Assembly: GCA_017439585.1 (NCBI GenBank)
Contig: JAFSIV010000017.1
Coordinates: 62,001 to 126,000 of the forward strand
Length of the DNA: 64,000 nucleotides
Origin: Clostridia bacterium
GTDB lineage: Bacteria > Bacillota > Clostridia > Oscillospirales > Acutalibacteraceae
Direction: 5' to 3'
Both the position numbers and the translations under genes were made by a program. The first letter of the stretch is position 1, and each line of letters opens with the position of its first letter. Below are positions 17,991 through 26,886 of the stretch, in pieces. The notes beneath the pieces are model-generated. The model worked only from the letters and a program-made list of their open reading frames with translations. It was not told the origin of the DNA and did no database searches.

Positions 17991-19532
17991 ATGCAAAAGG
18001 TTAAGGTTAAGAACAATCGCGGAATCAGGCTTCCTATAAGATTTTTGGTTTCGATATTCTTGCTTATAGTGCAAATGGCTGTCATTTCTTTTTTTGCAAT
18101 TGAATTTGCGTTGGGCTCGGTAGTTGCTTTTTTGGTAATGAGCTTAATAGCAACGATTGTTGTTTGTTTTATTATAAACAGGAGAGGCAATCCAGACCAT
18201 AAAATTGCTTGGATAACCTTTATTTTGGTTTTCCCGATATTTGGAATAACAGTGTTTTTGCTATGGGGCGGCGGCAGAATTATGCCTCATATCAAGAAAA
18301 AAATGAGGATTTGCGAATCGCATTATATGCCTTATCTTAAAAATGATTCCGATATTAAGGAAAGCTTAAAATATCATGATTTAATCCATTCAAGGCAGGC
18401 AGATTATTTAACAGGTGAAACAGGTTTTCCTATATACGATAAAACAATCTCTAAATTCTATCCCTCGGGCGAGGAATTGCTGCCCGCTTTATTAAAAGAG
18501 CTTTCATTTGCCGAAAAATACATTTATATTGAGTTTTTTATTTTGGCCGAGGGCGTTATGTGGGATAAAATCCACTCGGTTTTAAAAGAAAAAGCGGCAA
18601 ACGGCGTTGAGGTTAAGATTATATTTGATGATTTCGGTTCAATTAAGCGCCAAAGTAAAGGCTTTATTAAAAAGCTTAAAGCTGAGGGTATAGCCGTTTC
18701 GGTGTTTAATCCGATAAACCCTTTTATGAATATTTTTATGAACAACCGAAACCATCGAAAAATAATTATTATAGACGGTAAAACTGCTTTTACAGGCGGA
18801 GTTAATATCGGAGACGAATATATTAACGAAATAGAACGCTTTGGTCATTGGTTGGATAGCGGCTTGATTTTCAGAGGAGAAGCGGTTACAAGCATGCTCG
18901 TTATGTTCTGCTCTATGTGGGAGTTTACAACGGGCGAGCAGATTGATATAAAGAAGCATATCAGCGGATTTTTCACCGAGAACGACGGGTTTATTATCCC
19001 TTATAATGATGACCCGCTAAATGATAAAAACCCCGCTGAAGGAATTTATATGCAGATTCTTAATACTGCCAAAAAATATGTATATATCGTAACTCCTTAT
19101 CTAATAATAGATAATAATATGAAAAATACGCTTTGTATGGCGGCAAAATCGGGTATTGACATTAGAATTATAACCCCCCATATACCTGATAAATGGTATG
19201 TTCACCCTGTAACCCAGTATAATTATTTGGAACTTTTAGAGGAGGGTGTCAGAATTTATGAATATACACCCGGATTTATTCATTCCAAGCTCTTTGTGTC
19301 GGACGATAAGGTGGCAACCGTAGGCTCGGTTAATATGGATTACAGAAGCTTTGTTTTCCATTTTGAATGTGGTGCCTGGCTTTGCGATAACAATACTGTG
19401 CTTGATATAAAAGAGCATTTTTGCGAAGTGTTAAACAAATGCGAAGAGATTAAAATAGATGAATGGAAAAAACGACCTTTAAAAGTTCGTTTTAAGCAAG
19501 CAGTTCTTCATATATTTGCTCCATTTATGTAA
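17991..19532 (+). CDS. cls: Cardiolipin synthase (two-HKD phospholipase D family)
   Basis: A 513-residue membrane enzyme that joins two phosphatidylglycerol molecules. Two N-terminal transmembrane segments (about residues 12-35 and 37-57, then a third hydrophobic strand near 70-90) precede two PLD catalytic motifs: HRKIIIIDGKTAFTGGVNIG and HSKLFVSDDKVATVGSVNMD. Start is ATG 17991 after GGAGGTGGGAAA; a TTG six codons earlier is inside the ribosome site. Transcribed alone from a consensus promoter. Confidence 0.95.
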   Translation: MQKVKVKNNRGIRLPIRFLVSIFLLIVQMAVISFFAIEFALGSVVAFLVMSLIATIVVCFIINRRGNPDHKIAWITFILVFPIFGITVFLLWGGGRIMPHIKKKMRICESHYMPYLKNDSDIKESLKYHDLIHSRQADYLTGETGFPIYDKTISKFYPSGEELLPALLKELSFAEKYIYIEFFILAEGVMWDKIHSVLKEKAANGVEVKIIFDDFGSIKRQSKGFIKKLKAEGIAVSVFNPINPFMNIFMNNRNHRKIIIIDGKTAFTGGVNIGDEYINEIERFGHWLDSGLIFRGEAVTSMLVMFCSMWEFTTGEQIDIKKHISGFFTENDGFIIPYNDDPLNDKNPAEGIYMQILNTAKKYVYIVTPYLIIDNNMKNTLCMAAKSGIDIRIITPHIPDKWYVHPVTQYNYLELLEEGVRIYEYTPGFIHSKLFVSDDKVATVGSVNMDYRSFVFHFECGAWLCDNNTVLDIKEHFCEVLNKCEEIKIDEWKKRPLKVRFKQAVLHIFAPFM

Positions 19533-19557
19533 GAAAATGTAAATTATAATGATTTTA

Positions 19558-19586
19558 TTGACTTCTGTTTTAAAAGTTGTTATAAT
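19558..19586 (+). promoter_or_regulatory. Promoter of the 52-aa membrane protein gene
   Basis: TTGACT (19558-19563) and TATAAT (19581-19586), spacer 17 bases, 40 bases before the ATG. Confidence 0.8.
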
Positions 19587-19625
19587 ATATATGAATAAAA
19601 TTCGAGTTTTAGGAGGAGAACATAT

Positions 19626-19784
19626 ATGAAAAACTTTTGGAAGATTTTAATTGCTGTATTGGCAGTTTTCGGTGCTATCGTTGGCGCGCTTGTTATTATT
19701 GATAAAATTCAAAATAAACACCGTATTAAAGGCGATTATCTTGAATGCGATACAGGCGACGAGTTTGAAGATATTATAGATTAA
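19626..19784 (+). CDS. Small single-span membrane protein with acidic tail (52 aa)
   Basis: A 52-residue protein: MKNFWK, a hydrophobic helix at residues 7-25 (ILIAVLAVFGAIVGALVII), a short basic segment (KIQNKHRIKG), then an acidic end (residues 38-52, eight Asp/Glu). The ribosome site TTAGGAGGAGAACAT is excellent, the promoter is near consensus, and a strong terminator follows directly. These signals together make it a real gene despite its length. The basic-after-helix layout predicts an N-out or N-in single span with the acidic tail inside. I do not recognise a family and assign no function. Confidence 0.75.
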   Translation: MKNFWKILIAVLAVFGAIVGALVIIDKIQNKHRIKGDYLECDTGDEFEDIID

Positions 19785-19786
19785 TA

Positions 19787-19829
19787 ATTAAATAAAAAAA
19801 CGACTGTTTTGGCAGTCGTTTTTTTATTT
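19787..19829. terminator. Bidirectional terminator after the 52-aa gene
   Basis: GC-rich core CGACTG/CAGTCG (19801-19806, 19813-19818) flanked by A7 and T7 and further matching TAAAT/ATTTA arms. The distal part overlaps the stop codon of the convergent lipoprotein gene. Confidence 0.9.
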
Positions 19830-20330
19830 AATGGTTGTTATAGTTGCATTTTTGATTATAATTTCGGTATTATTTTCGGGGAAGATAAGCTTTAACGGAA
19901 GTCCCGAATTGCCTATATAAAGCTTAAATTCTAAGTCTTCTACCCTAGAAGAAAAATAGGTTTCTTTGTTTTCGGTTAAAATTTCAGCTTCTTTATTAGT
20001 CGCATTTGTAAAGGCGCTATAAATTAGACGCGGAATAAAATTTTCATTTGATTTAATATTTAAATCAGCGGTTATTTCTTTATACGAGACCTTGCAACTG
20101 TTTTCGGTGAAAATAAATTTCGTATCTTCGATTTTTTCGGGTTTTACAACCGAGATTATTGTTTTATCCTTTTTTATTTCAACAAAGTATTCATTTTTTA
20201 TATTATTGTTTTCATATTCTGCCAAAAAAGTAAGCTCAGAGGTTATAATTTTAACATCCGAGCTTTTTTTATTACATCCTGATAGCAAAATAATTAAAAA
20301 AGAAAAAAATATTAAAGATAACCTTTTCAC
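19824..20330 (-). CDS. Putative lipoprotein
   Basis: A 168-residue exported protein. The signal peptide ends in a lipobox LLSGC (Cys19), so the mature protein would be lipid-anchored on the outer face of the membrane. The rest alternates short hydrophobic beta strands and charged turns, ending with SGLPLKLIFPENNTEIIIKN, a pattern reminiscent of LolA-like lipid-binding folds such as the YdcC/GerS proteins that sit near nnrD in some clostridia; this is only a weak resemblance. It lies 24 bases after nnrD on the same strand. Confidence 0.75.
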   Translation of the reverse strand: MKRLSLIFFSFLIILLSGCNKKSSDVKIITSELTFLAEYENNNIKNEYFVEIKKDKTIISVVKPEKIEDTKFIFTENSCKVSYKEITADLNIKSNENFIPRLIYSAFTNATNKEAEILTENKETYFSSRVEDLEFKLYIGNSGLPLKLIFPENNTEIIIKNATITTIK

Positions 20331-20354
20331 AGAAAAATCCTTTTGTAACCTATA

Positions 20355-21800
20355 TTAAAGCTCCTCAATAATATCTGATGCTATCATACTGCGTTCACTT
20401 CGTTTATCTCTTGCTTTATCGCCTGCAAGAGAATGAAGATAAACAGCCGATTTTGCCGCTTCAAAGGGGGATAGACCTTGCGCTAAAAGCGAAACGGTTA
20501 TTCCCGAAAGAACATCGCCACTGCCTGCGGTTGCCATACCGCTGTTCCCTAAAATATTTATAAAAACTTCGCCTGCTTCGTTTGCAACAATGGTATAAGC
20601 GCCCTTTAAAACAACGGTGCATTTATACTTTATAGCAAAATCGCGAGCGGTGTTTATGCGGTCAGCTTCAACCTCGGCAACGGTTTTTTTGCATAGTCTT
20701 GCCATTTCGGCAGGGTGTGGTGTTAAGATTACGGGAGCTTTGCATTTACTTAGTAATTCTATGCGAGAAGAGAGCAGATTTATTCCGTCTGCATCCAGAA
20801 CTATCGGAATTTGCGATTTTAAAAGCAAAGCTTCAAGAAGCTTTTCACATTCTTTATCCGTTCCGGTTCCGCAACCGAAAAGCAAAGCTGAGGATTTTTC
20901 GAAAGCTCTACTAAAATCTATGTTATCAGGGGTTAAGCTACCGTTTTTTGAAGCTTTAACCGGAATACAAACGGCTTCGGGAATATAAGAGGTGAAAGGG
21001 GCATAGATATTATCGCAAATAACGCATTTTGCTATTCCAACACCGCTTCTGAGAGCTGCTTTCGCTGATAGCATTGCTGCTCCTGCCATACCGTAGCTTC
21101 CGCAGAAAATAAGGGCAGTGCCGAAAGTGCCTTTATGGGAATTTCGAGGTCTTTCGGGCAATATTGGGTTTTTGATTATTCTATAAGAAAATTTTTCGGG
21201 TGTTATGCCGATATCTGCCACCATAATTTCGCCGCAAAATTCACTGCCGTTTCCTAAGAAAAAGCAAGGCTTATATGCTATAAAGGTTAAGGTTAAATTG
21301 GCTTTAAAGCAGTTTCCTAAAATTTTGCCACTGTCAGCCTCAATCCCAGAGGGAATATCTATCGCGATTTTAATGCCGCTAGATTGGTTTAACCTTTCTA
21401 AAAGGGATATAATATCCTTAGATAAAGGTCGGTTTAAGCCAATGCCGAAAAGCGAGTCTATAATAAAATCAAAGCTTCCTTCAAAACAGGTTTTAATTTT
21501 TATATTTTTTAATTGGTTATAGTAATATAACGCGCTTTCGGTTTGAGGCTCACCTAACGGAATAAAAACGGTTACATCTGCGCCGTATTCATATAAAAGG
21601 CGGGCGATAACAAAACCGTCTCCGCCGTTGTTACCGTTTCCGCAAACAACCGCAACCCTTTTAGATTTAATATCATATTTTTCGTTTATGATACCGAAAG
21701 CTTTTTCGCCTGCATTTTGCATTAGCTTTAAAAAGGTAATGCTTCCGCTTTCAACTGCTTTTTGCTCGGCGAGTTTTATAAGAGCGGATTCAAGTATCAT
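20355..21800 (-). CDS. nnrD: Bifunctional NAD(P)H-hydrate repair enzyme (epimerase plus ADP-dependent dehydratase)
   Basis: A 481-residue fusion. Residues about 1-205 are the YjeF_N epimerase (VAVVCGNGNNGGDGFVIARLL, DSLFGIGLNRPL). Residues about 210-481 are the dehydratase with a ribokinase-like fold: HKGTFGTALIFCGSYGMAGA, ALLFGCGTGTDKE, TPHPAEMARL, GNSGMATAGSGDVLSGI. It restores NAD(P)H from its damaged hydrated forms. Standard length for the fused bacterial form. Two bases separate it from the upstream membrane protein gene. Confidence 0.95.
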   Translation of the reverse strand: MILESALIKLAEQKAVESGSITFLKLMQNAGEKAFGIINEKYDIKSKRVAVVCGNGNNGGDGFVIARLLYEYGADVTVFIPLGEPQTESALYYYNQLKNIKIKTCFEGSFDFIIDSLFGIGLNRPLSKDIISLLERLNQSSGIKIAIDIPSGIEADSGKILGNCFKANLTLTFIAYKPCFFLGNGSEFCGEIMVADIGITPEKFSYRIIKNPILPERPRNSHKGTFGTALIFCGSYGMAGAAMLSAKAALRSGVGIAKCVICDNIYAPFTSYIPEAVCIPVKASKNGSLTPDNIDFSRAFEKSSALLFGCGTGTDKECEKLLEALLLKSQIPIVLDADGINLLSSRIELLSKCKAPVILTPHPAEMARLCKKTVAEVEADRINTARDFAIKYKCTVVLKGAYTIVANEAGEVFINILGNSGMATAGSGDVLSGITVSLLAQGLSPFEAAKSAVYLHSLAGDKARDKRSERSMIASDIIEEL

Positions 21801-21802
21801 AA

Positions 21803-22321
21803 TTAGTCCTTAAAAGCGCTGTTTGCAATATATTTCGGAACGAATTTCTTGATTGCGCCTTGCATACGCTCGTCCGGTGAGAAAACAAGATAGCATGCCG
21901 ATTTACCCTCAGGCTGAGCCACGAGCAGATAAGCATTATCGTCATCCTGATTGCAAGCGAAGGTAACGGTCTTTTTATCAACATTTTGTAAAAGATTAGG
22001 ATTATATTTTTCAATTCTTTGAGCGAAACCTAAATCAAAGGATAAAATGCGTTTGCGAGAGCTTTTGTTGATTATTTTATCAACATCAAAGCAACCGTTT
22101 GTAACAATATACTCGTATTCAATATTGAAAAGAGAAACCAGCTTTATAACTCCCCAATAAAGACCAAATATAACAAATGCCATTAAAGCTTTTAAATAAA
22201 TAAAACTGAAATAGGCAATAACAGGGGTTAAAAGAATTGTTAAAGCCCAGATTGCAATAACCAGAAAAAGCTTAGCGGGACTTTTTTTAATTTTAACAAT
22301 TTGTTCGAAAAATGTATCCAT
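21803..22321 (-). CDS. Membrane protein with two N-terminal helices and a PH-like C-terminal domain
   Basis: A 172-residue protein with two adjacent hydrophobic segments (about residues 17-55) and a C-terminal domain starting IEYEYIVTNGCFDVDKIINKSSRKRI that looks like the bacterial PH (bPH2) membrane-protein layout; it probably belongs to a DUF family common in clostridia. No catalytic motif is visible. It starts after AAGGAGATATGTT, and stands immediately before nnrD (2 bases), so it heads a three-gene operon with nnrD and the lipoprotein. Promoter is divergent from the pqqD-like gene. Confidence 0.7.
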   Translation of the reverse strand: MDTFFEQIVKIKKSPAKLFLVIAIWALTILLTPVIAYFSFIYLKALMAFVIFGLYWGVIKLVSLFNIEYEYIVTNGCFDVDKIINKSSRKRILSFDLGFAQRIEKYNPNLLQNVDKKTVTFACNQDDDNAYLLVAQPEGKSACYLVFSPDERMQGAIKKFVPKYIANSAFKD

Positions 22322-22363
22322 AACATATCTCCTTAGTAACCTTAATATAATTTAATTATATTA

Positions 22364-22416
22364 ATTATACACCAAAACCTATTGTACTTGCAATATAAAT
22401 TATTATAGTGTATAAT
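22364..22416. promoter_or_regulatory. Overlapping divergent promoters sharing one palindromic -35 element
   Basis: TTGCAA at 22388-22393 is its own reverse complement. To the right it is 17 bases from TATAAT (22411-22416), serving the pqqD-like gene; to the left it is 18 bases from TATAAT on the minus strand (22364-22369), serving the membrane protein-nnrD operon. Confidence 0.6.
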
Positions 22417-22452
22417 ATTTTTATAAAATATTCATAAATTGAGGTGTTAAAA

Positions 22453-22719
22453 GTGAAAATTAAAGACGGATTTGAGCTTGTTAATTCGTCAGGTCAACAG
22501 GTTGTTGTATGCAAAAACGGGAGCGAACGTTCTCAAAATGTTATAACACTTACCGAAACTGCCGCATTTTTATGGAATTTATTAAAGGAAAAGGATGTTT
22601 CAAAAACTGAAATGCTCAATGCCCTCATAGAAAATTTTGAAATTTCTACGGTTTTGGCACTTGGAGATATTGATGTTTTTGTTCGAACTATGAGAGAAAA
22701 TGAAATTATTGAAGAATAA
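22453..22719 (+). CDS. PqqD-like peptide-binding protein
   Basis: An 88-residue protein of the PqqD fold: beta-rich start (KIKDGFELVNSSGQQVVVC), then the conserved ITLTETAAFLWNLLKEK segment, then a helical wing ending in VRTMRENEIIEE. PqqD proteins (RRE domains) bind leader peptides of ribosomally made, modified peptides and present them to enzymes. GTG 22453 lies 8 bases after GAGG; the in-frame GTG at 22444 is inside that site and is rejected. The ABC transporter gene overlaps its end by 20 bases. No precursor or modifying enzyme gene is seen nearby. Confidence 0.8.
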   Translation: MKIKDGFELVNSSGQQVVVCKNGSERSQNVITLTETAAFLWNLLKEKDVSKTEMLNALIENFEISTVLALGDIDVFVRTMRENEIIEE

Positions 22720-24379
22720 GAAAGATAATAATTTTAAAGCGTTGCTTTGGATATTTAAGAGAACAAAGAAACATATACCATTGGTAGCAATTATTTCTTT
22801 GTTTTCGGGTATAGTATCGCTTAGCGGAATAGTACTTGCGTATCTTACAAAGATTGTTTTAGATATTGCAACCAAGGATATGGAAGGCAGTTTTATTAAA
22901 TTTGCTGTTTTAATTCTTGGTGTTGTTTTGTTGCAGTTGATTTTATCTAGTGTTGATGCGGTTTTAAAGGCTTATGCTAGCGGAAAACTTACAATATCTA
23001 TCAGAAAACATCTATTTAAATCGTTAGTTCAAAAAAAATATGTAAAAATAACGGGATATCATTCGGGTGAGGTTTTAAACCGATTTACTTCGGATGCAGA
23101 TATTGTTATAAATAGTGTTTTAAGTTTGATACCTCAAATTATCGTTATATTCACTAAGCTTATAGCAGGTGTACTGGCATTATTTTTACTTGATAAAAGA
23201 ATTGCATTGCTTATTTTAGCATTTGGACTTATAATACCTACTATTGGCAGATTTATAAGTTTTAAATTTAAAAGTATGCATAAAGAGTGCCAAAAAACGG
23301 ATGGAGATATTCGTTCTTTTATGCAAGAGTGCGTTGAAAATATCGTTGTTCTTAAAAGCTTCCAGAGTATTGAGCCTTTTTCAAAAAAATTGTCTCAGTA
23401 TATGGATAAAAACTTTAAACTTAAAATAAAACGCAGTTTTTTGAGCACAGGTTTCCATTTCACACTCAATTCCTTTTTTACTTTTAGTTATTATTTAGTT
23501 CTTATTTGGGGTGCAGGGAAAATATCAGATGGTGTTATTACATATGGTACTTTAATGGCTTTCTTGCAGTTGGTTCAACAGTTGAGAGGACCTCTTCAAA
23601 CCGTTTCGGGTATATTGCCTCAGTATTATCAAGCGATCGCTTCGGCTGAGCGTTTAATGGAATTGGAAGTTGGCGATAATGATAAGTCTGCCGAAACCGA
23701 GGAGAATTTGCAGGTTATAAAGAGTACTTTCAGTGGTATAGAGTTTAAAGATATTACTTTTGCTTATAAAGACGAGAATATTTTAGAAAATTGCAGTTTT
23801 TCTATTCCTGCGGGCAAAATAACCGCTTTGACCGGTGAGTCGGGAAGCGGTAAAAGTACAATATTTAAGCTGATTTTAGGGCTTTATGAGGCACAGTCGG
23901 GCGAAATCATGGTTAATGAAATAATACCGCTTGATACTTCGCTTAGAGGCTTGTTTGCTTATGTTCCTCAGGGGAATTTGGTGCTTTCGGGAACGGTTAG
24001 AGAAAATATAAACTTATGCAATGATAATATATCTGATGAGGATATTATAAAAGCTATGAAAGCGGCTGAGATTTACGATATAATTGCCGAACTGCCTGAT
24101 GGACTTGATACTGTATTAAAAGAAAGAGGCGCAGGTCTTTCTGAGGGTCAAATTCAGCGTATTTCAATAGCCCGCGCGTTGCTGACTGACGCTACGGTGC
24201 TTCTTTTAGACGAAGCTACATCTGCATTAGACGAGCAAACCGAAACCAAGGTTTTGAATAATATAAAGGCTATGTCTGATAAAACGGTTTTATTTGTTAC
24301 TCATAGAAATACAAGCTTAAAGGTTTGCGATAGAATAGTGCATGCCGAAAATAAGAAATTTTCGGTTATAAAAGAATAA
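22700..24379 (+). CDS. ABC transporter, fused permease/ATPase (peptide or drug exporter type)
   Basis: A 559-residue half transporter. Six membrane helices occupy about residues 20-310, and the ATPase about 335-559: Walker A GESGSGKSTIF, Q-loop YVPQGN, signature LSEGQIQRISIARALL, Walker B LLLDEATSALD, H-loop VTHR. There is no C39 peptidase domain at the N terminus, so it would not cleave a double-glycine leader. Start overlaps the PqqD-like gene within GAGAGAAAATG, giving translational coupling. The pairing suggests export of, or self-protection from, a modified peptide. Confidence 0.9.
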   Translation: MKLLKNKKDNNFKALLWIFKRTKKHIPLVAIISLFSGIVSLSGIVLAYLTKIVLDIATKDMEGSFIKFAVLILGVVLLQLILSSVDAVLKAYASGKLTISIRKHLFKSLVQKKYVKITGYHSGEVLNRFTSDADIVINSVLSLIPQIIVIFTKLIAGVLALFLLDKRIALLILAFGLIIPTIGRFISFKFKSMHKECQKTDGDIRSFMQECVENIVVLKSFQSIEPFSKKLSQYMDKNFKLKIKRSFLSTGFHFTLNSFFTFSYYLVLIWGAGKISDGVITYGTLMAFLQLVQQLRGPLQTVSGILPQYYQAIASAERLMELEVGDNDKSAETEENLQVIKSTFSGIEFKDITFAYKDENILENCSFSIPAGKITALTGESGSGKSTIFKLILGLYEAQSGEIMVNEIIPLDTSLRGLFAYVPQGNLVLSGTVRENINLCNDNISDEDIIKAMKAAEIYDIIAELPDGLDTVLKERGAGLSEGQIQRISIARALLTDATVLLLDEATSALDEQTETKVLNNIKAMSDKTVLFVTHRNTSLKVCDRIVHAENKKFSVIKE

Positions 24380-24395
24380 ATAATTAGAATATTAG

Positions 24396-24430
24396 AAAAC
24401 GGAACGAAGAAAATTCTTCGTTCCGTTTTT
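24396..24430. terminator. Bidirectional terminator between the ABC exporter and nif3 genes
   Basis: A 16-bp perfect stem (arms 24396-24411 and 24414-24429) with A4 and T5 flanks; it serves both convergent genes. Confidence 0.9.
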
Positions 24431-25177
24431 CTATGCATAATAAGTAATTTCGGGATGAAAGGTTATAAATTCTATATTTTTAAACTCATTTTCAAGCATT
24501 TCTTTTAAAGGCTCAACAATAATATCCTCGGTTTCGAAATGCCCTGCATCGAAAAGAGAAATACCACTATCCTTTGCTTCTAAAAATTTATTGTGTTTAA
24601 CATCGGCGGTAACCAATGCATCAAACTCGTGAAGCTTGGCATCAGTTAAGAAATCTCCGCCACTGCCTGAGCAAACGAGCACAGTATTTATAGGTTTGCC
24701 GCCATTGCAAAACTTAATTCTGCCACCAAGAGTTGATTTTAAATGCTTTGCGAAATCAGTTGCCGATTGAGGCTCTATTTCACCGCTTTTTAGAAGATAA
24801 CCATCTTCTGCGATTAGGGATTTTATATCTTTTAAACCTATCTTTCGGCACAAACAGTCATTAACACCGTTTACCCCAATATCCATATTAGTGTGCATCG
24901 AAATAACCGCAATATTGTTTTTAATAAGCTTAAAAACAATATCTTCCTCAGTTACCGATTTTAAGGGACTGAAAATAACAGGGTGATGAGTTATTATAAG
25001 CTCGCAACCGTTTTTTATAGCTTCATTTAAGGTGTCAAAAGTGCAGTCGAGCGAAATTAAAGCTTTTTTAACCTCAGCCTCACCGTCTCCTACAAGCTGG
25101 CCTACATTATCAAAATCGCAGGCAGTATCGGTCGGGAAAAGGTGGTTTAAAAACTCGAAAATACTATTTACAGTCAT
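24431..25177 (-). CDS. Nif3-like dinuclear metal center protein (YqfO family)
   Basis: A 248-residue Nif3-family protein with the expected metal ligands: HHPVIF (about residues 60-65), HTNMD (near 98-102), and HFETED near the C terminus. The family is listed as GTP cyclohydrolase I type 2 homologue, but its true reaction is unresolved. ATG 25177 is one base past the glnS stop and preceded by AAGGGATAAA, so the upstream codons of the open frame are rejected. In many Firmicutes nif3 follows trmK; here it follows glnS instead. Confidence 0.9.
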   Translation of the reverse strand: MTVNSIFEFLNHLFPTDTACDFDNVGQLVGDGEAEVKKALISLDCTFDTLNEAIKNGCELIITHHPVIFSPLKSVTEEDIVFKLIKNNIAVISMHTNMDIGVNGVNDCLCRKIGLKDIKSLIAEDGYLLKSGEIEPQSATDFAKHLKSTLGGRIKFCNGGKPINTVLVCSGSGGDFLTDAKLHEFDALVTADVKHNKFLEAKDSGISLFDAGHFETEDIIVEPLKEMLENEFKNIEFITFHPEITYYA

Positions 25178-25178
25178 T

Positions 25179-26867
25179 TTATCCCTTCTTTGCAAAGGAG
25201 TCTTTAAGTGCTACGGTACGGTTAAATATGAGCTTATCCTCAGTGGAATCTTTATCAACCGTAAAATAACCCTGACGCATAAATTGGAAAGTATCTCCAA
25301 CCTTAGAATTCAAAAGGGAAGAATCAATTTTGCAGTTTTCTAAAACGGTTAAAGATTCGGGATTTAGGTTATCTGCAAAGGAGGAAACACCCTCCTCGTC
25401 GCTAGGATTAGGAACATTAAAAAGACGGTCATAAAGACGAACTTCAACATCGGCTGAGGTTTTAGCGCTAACCCAATGAAGAGTGCCCTTAACCTTTCTT
25501 CCGTCCGGAGTTTCACCGCCAAAGCTTTCGGGGTCATAAGTGCAATGAACTGCGGTTATATTGCCGTTTTCGTCGGTTTCGTGAGAAGCATATTTAATAT
25601 AATAAGCACCCTTTAAGCGTACCTCTTTTTGAGGACATAAGCGGAAATATTTTCCCGGAGGGTCTAGCATAAAGTCGTCTGCTTCAATAAAGATTTCCTT
25701 AGAGAAGGTAACTTGTGCTTTACCAAGCTCGGGTTTATTAGGATTAATATCAACCCAAATTTCATCGGTTTTATCCTCAGGATAATTATCGATTATAACC
25801 TTTAAAGGACGAAGCACTGCCATAGCGCGATTAGCGTTTTCATTTAAATAGTCTCTAACGCAGGACTCTAAAAGAGCATAATCTATAACGCTGTACGCCT
25901 TAGAAACGCCGATTTTATCAACAAAAGCGCGAACCGCTTCTGACGGATATCCTCTTCTTCGCATACCACAGATGGTAGCCATACGAGGATCATCCCAGCC
26001 TGAAACCAAACCGTCGTTCACGAGCTTTAAGCATTTGCGCTTGCTGGTTAGAGTGTAATTAACATTCATTCTTGCAAACTCTATCTGACGGGGAGCTTCA
26101 GGGATTTCCAAAACCTCTAAGAACCAGTTATATAAAGGTCTGTGGTTTTCAAATTCCAATGAGCAGAGAGAGTGGGTAACACCCTCTTTTGCATCACTTA
26201 GCGGATGCGCAAAGTCATACATCGGGTAAACACACCATTTATCACCTGTTCTGTGGTGAGTAGCGTGCATAATTCGGTAAATAACAGGGTCGCGCATATT
26301 GATGTTTGAAGATGCCATATCAATTTTAGCGCGAAGCACCATAGCACCGTTTTCAAATTCACCCTCGGTCATTCTGCGGAATAAATCGCGGGTTTCCTCT
26401 ATTGGACGGTCGCGATAAGGACTGTTTTTGCCTGCCTCTGTTAAGGTGCCTCTCATTTCGCGAATTTCGTCAGGAGTAGATTCGTCAACATAAGCGAGTC
26501 CCTTATCTATAAGCTTTAAAGCACATTCATAGATAAAATCGAAATAATCAGAGGCAAAATAAATGTTGTCCCACTTAAAGCCTAACCATTCGATATCCTC
26601 TTTAATCGCGTCAACATACTCAACATCCTCTTTTGTTGGATTAGTATCGTCAAGACGCAGATTGCAGCTGCCTGAATATTTTTCGGCGGTTGCAAAGTCA
26701 ATGCAAATAGCCTTAGCATGACCTATATGCAAATAACCGTTTGGCTCGGGCGGAAAACGGGTTTGAACTTTTTTATACACCCCTTCTTTTAAATCCTCGT
26801 CAATAAAATCGTGAATAAAATTGGAGGGAGCGGTATTTTCTTCGGTTAAAATAATATTTTCTTCCAT
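25179..26867 (-). CDS. glnS: Glutaminyl-tRNA synthetase
   Basis: A 562-residue class I synthetase that charges tRNA-Gln directly. HIGH motif: PPEPNGYLHIGHAKAI; KMSKS region: LTSKRKCLKLV; the GlnRS-specific DDTNPTKEDVEYVD and GSCNLRLDDTNP segments are present, as is the C-terminal beta-barrel anticodon-binding part (from about residue 345). ATG 26867 is preferred to 26876 because of AAGGA spacing. It lies 19 bases after gltX in a nrdR-gltX-glnS-nif3 run. GlnRS is absent from many Firmicutes, which use the GatCAB amidation route. Confidence 0.96.
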   Translation of the reverse strand: MEENIILTEENTAPSNFIHDFIDEDLKEGVYKKVQTRFPPEPNGYLHIGHAKAICIDFATAEKYSGSCNLRLDDTNPTKEDVEYVDAIKEDIEWLGFKWDNIYFASDYFDFIYECALKLIDKGLAYVDESTPDEIREMRGTLTEAGKNSPYRDRPIEETRDLFRRMTEGEFENGAMVLRAKIDMASSNINMRDPVIYRIMHATHHRTGDKWCVYPMYDFAHPLSDAKEGVTHSLCSLEFENHRPLYNWFLEVLEIPEAPRQIEFARMNVNYTLTSKRKCLKLVNDGLVSGWDDPRMATICGMRRRGYPSEAVRAFVDKIGVSKAYSVIDYALLESCVRDYLNENANRAMAVLRPLKVIIDNYPEDKTDEIWVDINPNKPELGKAQVTFSKEIFIEADDFMLDPPGKYFRLCPQKEVRLKGAYYIKYASHETDENGNITAVHCTYDPESFGGETPDGRKVKGTLHWVSAKTSADVEVRLYDRLFNVPNPSDEEGVSSFADNLNPESLTVLENCKIDSSLLNSKVGDTFQFMRQGYFTVDKDSTEDKLIFNRTVALKDSFAKKG

Positions 26868-26886
26868 AAAAAACATTCCTTAACTA

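Noticed and set aside
22518..22535. GAACGTTC inside the PqqD-like gene as a LexA box
   Set aside because: The four-base spacer of the LexA box is missing and the site is inside the coding region.
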